Of a stretch of 20,898 nt of DNA, positions 14,648-20,898 are shown one piece after another. The notes below the pieces were generated by a model, which was not told where the DNA came from, ran no database searches, and worked only from the letters and a program-made list of their open reading frames with translations. A program made the translations under genes and the position numbers. Origin of the DNA: CAMDMI01 sp036759185 (lineage in GTDB: Bacteria; Bacteroidota; Bacteroidia; Cytophagales; Flexibacteraceae); contig DAIOVD010000068.1 of assembly GCA_036759185.1 (NCBI GenBank), positions 1 to 20,898 on the forward strand, read 5' to 3'. Position 1 is the stretch's first letter. Each line of letters opens with the position of its first letter.

Positions 14648-15283
14648 TCATTTTAGTTTGCGGCCAATCAGGATCAGATCGCGGACCGGTTCTCCTTTGG
14701 CATTGGTGTACAGAAGGAGGTCCCTGAATTCAATGGCCAGATTCTCGTCTTTCAGGCATTGTGTCAGGTGCTGTTCTTCATGGAAATGCATATACAATTC
14801 GTCACCTGCACTGGATCTTACCAGGCCGGATTTCTGGTACTCATCTTCCATCGTACTCATGTACAACAGTCCACCCTCAGGCAGCATCGATGCGGCATTA
14901 CGGATCCATTCTGTGACCTCTTTTCTTGACAGATAGGGAAAACAGAATCCGGAAACAATGCCGTCAAACGATCCGGGAAGAAGCTGGATTTCCCGGGCAT
15001 CCAACACCTGAAAGGCGGCACCCGGATTGTTTTCTTTTGCCAGCCGGATCATGTCCGGTGCCAGGTCAATCCCCAGAATATGTAGTTCCGGGCGGACTGA
15101 AAGCAGGTAACGGGTTATGTTTCCCGGTCCACAGGCTACATCCAGAACGGATGGTTCTGTGTTTGGAAGCGATTGGCAAAAGATGTCAAGCGATGGTTCA
15201 TACATCGAAACATCCATGAATTTCTGTTGGTACAATTCTGCCCGTTTGTTGAATACGGAAGCGGCCTGGGTCGATCGGTCCAT
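14648..15283 (-). CDS. Class I SAM-dependent methyltransferase
   Basis: The 211-residue product has a Rossmann-type methyltransferase domain: motif I VLDVACGPGN (46-55), the acidic SAM-ribose site GIDLAPDMI (71-79), QVLDAREIQLLPGSFDGIVS (92-111) carrying motifs for adenine binding and strand 4, and MLPEGGLLYMSTMED. An N-terminal cap of about 45 residues (FNKRAELYQQKFMDVSMYE) resembles other small-molecule methyltransferases. The acceptor substrate is unknown. ATG 15283 is preferred; the in-frame ATG at 15349 adds a non-conserved basic stretch that would come from the upstream region. The gene is transcribed divergently from the secreted-protein gene at 15557. Confidence 0.88.
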   Translation of the reverse strand: MDRSTQAASVFNKRAELYQQKFMDVSMYEPSLDIFCQSLPNTEPSVLDVACGPGNITRYLLSVRPELHILGIDLAPDMIRLAKENNPGAAFQVLDAREIQLLPGSFDGIVSGFCFPYLSRKEVTEWIRNAASMLPEGGLLYMSTMEDEYQKSGLVRSSAGDELYMHFHEEQHLTQCLKDENLAIEFRDLLLYTNAKGEPVRDLILIGRKLK

Positions 15284-15556
15284 TGGATCTGGTAAAAATG
15301 TATTGGGTAAAAATAAAGATCGGGTCTGTGATTTCCCGATTTTGATCAAAAAAAATGAATTGGCTCAGGCATTGGAATTCAGGATACTGCATGAATCCTG
15401 GATGCTGTTTTCAAAAAATCACATTGAATCATTCAAACGATTGATTGATCCATTTCGTCTGTTGGTTGAATCCGTTCAGGAAAGTCCGAGTCTGCCGGCA
15501 ACTTTGACTTTCCGAAAGCGGTAAAACAGCAATCCACCAGTATTCATCTGATTCCT

Positions 15557-18226
15557 ATGAAAAAACTTCTTTTCCTCCTTATCAGCCTGTTTGTCATTCG
15601 GCATTCACAGGCTCAAACAACGTATGTATCTTCTCATTATGCGGCTATTGGTGATACGTTTTATCTGACCCAGGCACAGATTGCCGGTCAGAATTTCAAT
15701 TATACCGGATCCGACACCATCTGGAACTACGCCGGACTTATGGGAACAACACAAAACAGGCTTATTTATGGCAATCCAACCCAGTCCGGATTTTCATTTG
15801 CTCAATGGCCCTACGTTTTCAATTCCACCAACACCAACCTCTATTCCACTGACGGCACCAATTCTTCGATACAGTCATTGGGGATCACGTTTTCAGACCG
15901 GAAGGCATTTTATAAAAAGAACCAGACAGACCTTCGCCAGACGGCTTCCTCGTACAAGGTGAACTACAACAACATCACCCTGTCTGTGAAAAACCAGTTC
16001 ACATCTCCTGATTTCGAGTACATTTTTCCCATCACAACAAGCTCACGGGATTCAGGAACATCATCCTTTACCACCTCGATTCAAGGTGCGTATTACCAGT
16101 ATCAGATGCTGAAGCGGAAAAATACAGTGGATGGGTATGGTATGGTGTTGACGCCGGTCGGGCAATATCCCAATGCCATTCGTGTAGTATCAGAAGTGAT
16201 CCAGTATGATTCGATTTCCGTTCTTGAGTCAGGATGGCCAGCCGTAAACCGCCATTACCGTGAAATCAAATGGTTGGATCCTTCAGAAGGGTATCCTGTT
16301 TTATTTGTTGTGCAGAATCGCACAGGGAATTCCTGGGTAACCACATCCATTCAGTATCTGGATTCGGAAAAGGATTTTCCTGCCACGGCTGCCTTCAGTT
16401 ATCTTCCGGTGGCTCCGATTTATGGAGATTCCGTCAGTTTTCAGAATGTGAGCCAGAACGCCACTCAGTATGCCTGGAATTTCGGCGATCCGGGAAGTGG
16501 TGCCAATAACCAGTCTTCCCAATTCAGTCCTCAGCATTTGTTTTCAGCACCCGGTGTTTATCAGGTACGATTGATCGCTTCGAATCCGACGTTTTCTGAT
16601 ACTTTAATATTGCCCGTGGTTGTGAATTCGGATGTGTATCCCGTTGCGCAATTCACCTTTGCAAATTCAGGAGAATCCTGCCGGGACTATCAGTTTTCAA
16701 ACCAGTCCACAGATGCGGACAGTTTTATCTGGAATTTCGGGGATTCGTTGTCTGTGGCCAACACCAGTGTATCAGAAAACCCAACTCACCGTTTTTCTTC
16801 TCCTGGTTCATATGTAGTCAGGTTGACTGCCATTCGTGGGACCTTGCGTGATTCAACCCTGCAAGTGGTCAATGTGGTGCCAAACCTCAATGTGAGTGTG
16901 ACCATTGCTGCCAGTTCACTGGTGGTGGTTCCTGGTTCATTTATTACCTACACTGCTACGCCAACCAATGGTGGTTCATCTCCGGTTTATCAATGGGAGA
17001 AGAACGGAAGTCTGGTAAATGGAGTATCCGGTAATGTGTACAACAATACGGTTCCGCATGAAGGGGATGTGGTTCGGTGCTTTCTCACCAGTTCCAGTCT
17101 TTGTGCCATTCAGCAAACCGTTACATCCAACACAATTACCCTGCAATCTTCCACTCCGGACCATGTGGAGCCACCGGTATTTTCACCGGTAGCTGGTACC
17201 TATTCGGATCCCATTCAGATTACACTCACATCGGCGACTCAGGGTGCGAAAATCTACTACACCACCAATGGCAACAATCCGGTGATCGGCACTGGTTTCA
17301 CCAAACTATATTCCACTCCCTTCACGTTACTGGCAAGCGGTACCGTCCGTGCCCTGGCAGCTTATACCAATGTGCCGAATTCCGCTATTGTGACGGCCAA
17401 CTATGTGATTACCAATCCCGGAATTGTGGCAACTCCGGTGATCAGTCCGGTGACCGGAACCTATCAGGGAATGCAGTCGGTCACCATCACCTGCAGCACA
17501 TCCGGTGCCTCTGTGTATTACACCACCAACGGCAATCTGCCGGATGTGGTCAATCCAAATTCGTACACCAAACTCTATACAGGAGCATTTTCCATCAACG
17601 CATCTGCCACAATCCGGGCGATTGGTGTGAAATCCGGCATTCAGAATTCCGGCTATGCTGTTTCGTATATCACCATTCTGAATCCTTCCGCCACTGTGGC
17701 CACACCTGTGATCAGTCCGGGTACAGGTTCTTATGCCGGACCGCAAAGTGTGACCATAACCAGCGGTACTCAAGGGGCCACTATTTACTACACCACAACA
17801 GGAAATGTACCGGTGGTAGGAACCAGTTTTACCAAAATGTACACCGGAAGTTTTACAATCAGTTCTACTTCAACGATCCGTGCGATGGCAACCTTAACCG
17901 GTTCTGTAAACTCAGGTGTGTCGGTTGCATATCTGACCATTGGACCTGGTCGTAAGTCTGTGGACGAAATTAATGAGAGTATTTTCACTGCTCAGGCTTT
18001 TCCAAATCCATTCCGTGACCGGTTGCAGATTGTGGTTTCATCCGGCGAACAGGAAGTACATTTCACACTGACCGATGTTCAGGGAAAACGAGTTGAAAAC
18101 TATTCCATCCAGTCGGCTTCGGGCAATCAGTTTGAGTTGCTGGCTCCAGGAATTCCATCGGGATTGTATATTCTGAGAGCCTCATCCGGCATGAACTCCA
18201 AATCGATGATGATCCGCAAAGACTAA
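15557..18226 (+). CDS. T9SS-exported multidomain protein with PKD and chitobiase-C-like repeats
   Basis: 889 residues. The signal peptide is 1-19 or 20 (MKKLLFLLISLFVIRHSQAQ). Residues 20-275 form a beta-rich N-terminal region that I do not recognise. PKD domains lie at about 277-360 (WNFGDPGSG) and 361-443 (WNFGDS), and an Ig-like segment at 443-535 (YQWEKNGS). Three repeats of about 88 residues follow, of the chitobiase/beta-hexosaminidase C-terminal type (CHB_HEX_C_1), at 537, 624 and 714, each with ISPVTGTY-like openings and IYYTTNGN-like cores. A type A T9SS sorting domain spans 810-889 (AFPNPFRDR). It is therefore likely Sec- and T9SS-exported and surface-bound or secreted. No catalytic motif was found, so binding or adhesion is more likely than enzymatic activity. 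It is monocistronic with its own terminator. Confidence 0.92.
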   Translation: MKKLLFLLISLFVIRHSQAQTTYVSSHYAAIGDTFYLTQAQIAGQNFNYTGSDTIWNYAGLMGTTQNRLIYGNPTQSGFSFAQWPYVFNSTNTNLYSTDGTNSSIQSLGITFSDRKAFYKKNQTDLRQTASSYKVNYNNITLSVKNQFTSPDFEYIFPITTSSRDSGTSSFTTSIQGAYYQYQMLKRKNTVDGYGMVLTPVGQYPNAIRVVSEVIQYDSISVLESGWPAVNRHYREIKWLDPSEGYPVLFVVQNRTGNSWVTTSIQYLDSEKDFPATAAFSYLPVAPIYGDSVSFQNVSQNATQYAWNFGDPGSGANNQSSQFSPQHLFSAPGVYQVRLIASNPTFSDTLILPVVVNSDVYPVAQFTFANSGESCRDYQFSNQSTDADSFIWNFGDSLSVANTSVSENPTHRFSSPGSYVVRLTAIRGTLRDSTLQVVNVVPNLNVSVTIAASSLVVVPGSFITYTATPTNGGSSPVYQWEKNGSLVNGVSGNVYNNTVPHEGDVVRCFLTSSSLCAIQQTVTSNTITLQSSTPDHVEPPVFSPVAGTYSDPIQITLTSATQGAKIYYTTNGNNPVIGTGFTKLYSTPFTLLASGTVRALAAYTNVPNSAIVTANYVITNPGIVATPVISPVTGTYQGMQSVTITCSTSGASVYYTTNGNLPDVVNPNSYTKLYTGAFSINASATIRAIGVKSGIQNSGYAVSYITILNPSATVATPVISPGTGSYAGPQSVTITSGTQGATIYYTTTGNVPVVGTSFTKMYTGSFTISSTSTIRAMATLTGSVNSGVSVAYLTIGPGRKSVDEINESIFTAQAFPNPFRDRLQIVVSSGEQEVHFTLTDVQGKRVENYSIQSASGNQFELLAPGIPSGLYILRASSGMNSKSMMIRKD

Positions 18227-18246
18227 CTGACACAATCAATCCAAAT

Positions 18247-18276
18247 AAAAAAGCCACGCTTTCGGGCGTGGCTTTT
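18247..18276. terminator. Bidirectional intrinsic terminator
   Basis: GCCACGC (18253-18259), a TTTCGG loop and GCGTGGC (18266-18272) form a perfect 7-bp GC-rich stem. It has an A-tract on its left (18247-18252) and a T-tract on its right (18273-18276). It lies between the convergent genes ending at 18226 (plus) and 18299 (minus) and can terminate both. Confidence 0.92.
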
Positions 18277-18298
18277 CGTTTATAGTGACTTTAGAAAT

Positions 18299-19231
18299 CT
18301 AGGCGAAAACCGACTCTTTCAAAGGTTCGTACACCATTCGTACTCCTTCTTCCAGATCGATTTTGTGGTGCCAGCCCGCACTGTGGAGCTTTGTCACATC
18401 CATCAGTTTTCGTGGCGTGCCGTCCGGTTTACTGCTGTCCCAGACAATTTTGCCTTCGTATCCGGTTACTTTTGCCATTAGTTCCGCCAGTTCTTTGATG
18501 CTCAGATCTTCACCGGTTCCGATGTTGATCAGGCCCGGTTCTGAATAGGTTTCCATCAGGAATATACAGGCTGCGGCCAGATCGTCGGCATGAAGAAATT
18601 CTCTTTTGGGAGAACCGCTTCCCCAGACAACTACTTCGGGCACGTTGTTCTGTTTGGCTTCATGGAATTTCCGGAGAAGTGCTGGCAGAACGTGGCTGTT
18701 GTTGAGATCGTAGTTGTCATTCGGACCGTACAGATTGGTTGGCATCACTGAGATGAAGTCACAGCCATATTGCAGACGGTACGATTCACACATTTTGATG
18801 CCCGCAATTTTGGCGATGGCATACGGTTCATTGGTCGGTTCCAGAAGTCCGGTCAGCAGGTATTCTTCTTTCAAAGGCTGAGGCGCCATTTTCGGATAAA
18901 TGCAGCTGGATCCGAGGAACATCAGCTTTTTGACCCCGTGTACATAGGACTGGTGGATGACGTTGCTCTGAATCATCATATTTTCATAGATGAAATCAGC
19001 CCGGTACACATTATTGGCTTGAATTCCTCCCACTTTGGCTGCCGCCAGAAAAACATATTCCGGTTTCTCTTCAGCAAAAAAAGCTTCCACAGCGGCCTGG
19101 TTCCGGAGATCCAGTTCTTTGGAGGTGCGGGTGACGAAATTGTTGAAACCCAGATTTTCCAGATGACGGTGAATGGCAGATCCCACCATACCCCGGTGTC
19201 CGGCTATGTATATTTTTGAATTCTTTTCCAT
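18299..19231 (-). CDS. fcl: GDP-L-fucose synthase
   Basis: This 310-residue extended short-chain dehydrogenase converts GDP-4-keto-6-deoxy-D-mannose to GDP-L-fucose by epimerisation at C3 and C5 and NADPH-dependent reduction at C4. Visible hallmarks: the nucleotide-binding GHRGMVGSA (11-19), GSSCIYP (107-113) with the catalytic serine and cysteine (S108, C110), the YxxxK pair Y137/K141 (YAIAK), a histidine at 180 matching the epimerase base, and WGSGSPKREFLHADDLA. Length matches E. coli Fcl/WcaG (about 320). It lies 32 bases downstream of gmd, so the two steps of the pathway are cotranscribed. Cytoplasmic; the product feeds fucosylation of surface polysaccharide or glycoproteins. Confidence 0.96.
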   Translation of the reverse strand: MEKNSKIYIAGHRGMVGSAIHRHLENLGFNNFVTRTSKELDLRNQAAVEAFFAEEKPEYVFLAAAKVGGIQANNVYRADFIYENMMIQSNVIHQSYVHGVKKLMFLGSSCIYPKMAPQPLKEEYLLTGLLEPTNEPYAIAKIAGIKMCESYRLQYGCDFISVMPTNLYGPNDNYDLNNSHVLPALLRKFHEAKQNNVPEVVVWGSGSPKREFLHADDLAAACIFLMETYSEPGLINIGTGEDLSIKELAELMAKVTGYEGKIVWDSSKPDGTPRKLMDVTKLHSAGWHHKIDLEEGVRMVYEPLKESVFA

Positions 19232-19263
19232 GTCAGAATGCGTTTCTGTCTTTGGCGGAAATT

Positions 19264-20379
19264 CTACAGTTCGTAGTAGTTCATGATTTTGTGACCTCCT
19301 TTCTGCAGGTATTTATCCCGCTTGAACAGATCCAGGTCATTTACCATCATGTCTTTTACCAGGGCTTTCAGGTCGTATTTTGGTTCCCAGCCCAGTTTGG
19401 TTTTCGATTTGGTCGGATCACCAATCAGCAATTCCACCTCGGTCGGACGGAAATATTTCGGATCTACTGCAACAACGGCTTTTCCGATTTCCAGCTGGTA
19501 TTCCGGATTGGAGCAGGATTTTACATATCCTACTTCTTCCACACCTTCTCCTTTGAATTCGAGGGTAATGCCCACTTCATCAAAAGCCATTCGTACGAAA
19601 TCACGCACATAAGTGGTGATACCAGTTGCGATGACATAGTCTTCAGGTGTTTCCTGCTGAAGAATGAGGTACATCGCTTCTACATAATCTTTGGCATGTC
19701 CCCAGTCACGCTGAGCGTCCAGGTTGCCCAGGAAAACCTGATCCTGTAATCCCAATGCAATTTTGGAAACAGCCCGGGTGATTTTGCGGGTTACGAACGT
19801 TTCCCCCCGGATCGGTGATTCATGGTTGAACAGGATTCCGTTGCAGGCATACATGCCATAGGCTTCGCGGTAGTTTACTGTAATCCAGTAAGCGTACATT
19901 TTCGCAACGGCATACGGAGAACGTGGGTAGAATGGTGTTTTTTCACTCTGTGGAACTTCCTGCACCAGACCATACAACTCAGAAGTTGATGCCTGGTAAA
20001 TTTTGGTTTTCTGGGTCAGTCCCAGGATGCGGACGGCCTCCAGAATACGAAGTGTTCCGATGCCATCTGCGTTGGCGGTATATTCAGGTGTGTCAAAGCT
20101 CACTTTTACATGGCTCATGGCACCCAGATTGTAAATTTCATCCGGCTGAACTTCCTGAACAATACGAATCAGGTTGGTTGAATCGGTGAGATCTCCATAA
20201 TGAAGTTTGAAACGAATATGACTTTCGTGCGGATCCTGATACAAATGATCGATGCGATCCGTGTTAAACAAGGAAGTACGACGTTTGATTCCGTGAACTT
20301 CGTAGCCTTTATTTAGCAGAAGTTCAGCAAGATAGGCACCATCCTGCCCGGTAATTCCTGTTATGAGCGCTTTTTTCAT
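19264..20379 (-). CDS. gmd: GDP-mannose 4,6-dehydratase
   Basis: The 371-residue protein dehydrates GDP-D-mannose to GDP-4-keto-6-deoxy-D-mannose using bound NADP, the first committed step to GDP-L-fucose. It shows the cofactor motif ITGITGQDGAYLAEL (6-20), NLGAMSHVKVSF (84-95), the STSELYG segment (131-137) with catalytic T132 and E134, and the YxxxK pair Y156/K160 in YPRSPYAVAKMYAYW. The length is typical. ATG 20379 (MKKALITG) is chosen; an in-frame ATG at 20418 adds residues ahead of the Rossmann strand that do not fit the family. It is the first gene of a gmd-fcl operon and diverges from the DUF2027 gene. Confidence 0.96.
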   Translation of the reverse strand: MKKALITGITGQDGAYLAELLLNKGYEVHGIKRRTSLFNTDRIDHLYQDPHESHIRFKLHYGDLTDSTNLIRIVQEVQPDEIYNLGAMSHVKVSFDTPEYTANADGIGTLRILEAVRILGLTQKTKIYQASTSELYGLVQEVPQSEKTPFYPRSPYAVAKMYAYWITVNYREAYGMYACNGILFNHESPIRGETFVTRKITRAVSKIALGLQDQVFLGNLDAQRDWGHAKDYVEAMYLILQQETPEDYVIATGITTYVRDFVRMAFDEVGITLEFKGEGVEEVGYVKSCSNPEYQLEIGKAVVAVDPKYFRPTEVELLIGDPTKSKTKLGWEPKYDLKALVKDMMVNDLDLFKRDKYLQKGGHKIMNYYEL

Positions 20380-20410
20380 GAGACTGAAAACTAGTAATTG
20401 GGGGCGCAAG

Positions 20411-20480
20411 AAACGCAAAATCTGTGGTTTGAAGAAGTTGTAAACAAAACCCTTCGTCGAAATGGTCTAGTTTTGCGTTT
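20411..20480. promoter_or_regulatory. Divergent promoter region with a 10-bp inverted repeat
   Basis: AAACGCAAAA (20411-20420) and TTTTGCGTTT (20471-20480) are exact inverted copies, 50 bases apart. The right copy overlaps TAGTTTTG (20468-20475), a perfect TAnnTTTG -7 box for the plus-strand gene at 20516. The left copy, read on the minus strand, gives AGATTTTG, a weaker box for gmd. The copies lie 31 and 35 bases from the two ATG codons. No good -33 TTTG partner is seen for the plus promoter. Confidence 0.45.
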
Positions 20481-20515
20481 TCAAAAGGAAAAAAACAGAA
20501 TTCAACAGAGCTTTT

Positions 20516-20898
20516 ATGGTTGTAGGTTCAAAAGTGCGGATGCTGCATGGCATGGGAGAAGGGATCATCACCAAAATCCAGGGTGATCAGGCAACAGTAC
20601 TTCTCAACGAAGGATTGGAAATTCCTTTGCGGGTCAAGGACCTTGTGGCCATTGCCACCCGACAGGAGGAAGTCCAGATTCAAAAGGCCGATCCCAAAGT
20701 TGCACCGATGTTGGCTGCCCGCAACAGCCGGATGTTTTTTGTAAAGGAAGGTGTGTTTCTGGCCGGATTTCATGTGTCACCCATGCTGGTGGATTTTTCC
20801 ATCGTCAACCACACCGATTTTGAACTGTTCGTTGTGATCTACAAACTCGGTCGCCCGGTGAATCAGTTTTACAGTCAGATTTCTGTGAAACCGAAATC
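20516..20898 (+). CDS. DUF2027/Smr-domain protein, 5' part (runs off window)
   Basis: From ATG 20516 (MVVGSKVRMLHGMGEGIITK) the frame stays open to the right edge, giving 127 codons so far. The beginning (GSKVRMLHGMGEGIITKIQ, then LNEGLEIPLRVKDLVAI at 31-47) matches the small beta-barrel opening of Bacteroidota proteins annotated as DUF2027 with a C-terminal Smr (MutS2-related) domain. The following GVFLAGFHVSPMLVDFSIVN and FELFVVIYKLG fit the DUF2027 core. In complete proteins an Smr domain follows, with possible nuclease activity on DNA or RNA; it would lie beyond this window. Transcribed divergently from gmd. Confidence 0.82.
   Translation, partial: MVVGSKVRMLHGMGEGIITKIQGDQATVLLNEGLEIPLRVKDLVAIATRQEEVQIQKADPKVAPMLAARNSRMFFVKEGVFLAGFHVSPMLVDFSIVNHTDFELFVVIYKLGRPVNQFYSQISVKPK

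Noticed and set aside
17077..17955. 292-codon plus-strand frame rich in Cys, His and Gln
   Set aside because: It is an alternative frame over the chitobiase-like repeats; its length comes from the repeated codons of the true frame.

Overview
The window looks like chromosomal DNA from a free-living member of the Bacteroidota. Three things point that way. Two secreted proteins end in type A C-terminal domains of the type IX secretion system (T9SS). The gene at the right edge encodes the DUF2027/Smr-type protein typical of this phylum. Upstream regions carry a few TAnnTTTG-like promoter boxes rather than E. coli-type boxes. No rRNA, tRNA, CRISPR array, phage gene or transposase gene was found.

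Layout: (1) 1-2390 is repeat-rich and nearly gene-free. It holds degenerate arrays with a 7-base period, REP-like paired hairpins, a 171-bp tandem repeat built around one such element, and a possible structured RNA. The only genes are a frameshifted GNAT-like gene (938-1475, minus) and a 57-codon gene directly behind it (762-935, minus), a possible toxin-antitoxin-like pair. (2) 2392-3060 encodes a PaiB-like FMN-binding protein. (3) 3499-11910 (minus) is one 2,803-residue secreted protein: an M43 metallopeptidase, then nine IPT/TIG domains interleaved with three CUB, two GEVED and two ThuA/glutamine-amidotransferase-like domains, then Ig-like modules and a T9SS sorting domain. The interleaving follows a super-module of about 740 residues, repeated two and a half times. 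(4) 12297-15283 holds housekeeping or accessory enzymes: a PhnB-like VOC protein, IspE of the MEP isoprenoid pathway, a GNAT acetyltransferase and a SAM methyltransferase. (5) 15557-18226 (plus) is a second T9SS-exported protein, with PKD, Ig-like and three chitobiase-C-terminal-like repeats. (6) 18299-20379 (minus) is a gmd-fcl operon making GDP-L-fucose, separated from the preceding convergent gene by a strong bidirectional terminator. (7) 20516 to the right edge is the start of the DUF2027/Smr gene, transcribed divergently from gmd across an intergenic region with a perfect 10-bp inverted repeat.

Together the window carries two cell-surface or secreted multidomain proteins and the nucleotide-sugar pathway for fucosylated surface glycans. 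No T9SS machinery is encoded here, so export must rely on genes elsewhere. The most unusual elements are the modular architecture of the giant protein, the heptamer arrays that run into stop codons, and the CUU-A-GUU frameshift in the GNAT-like gene.
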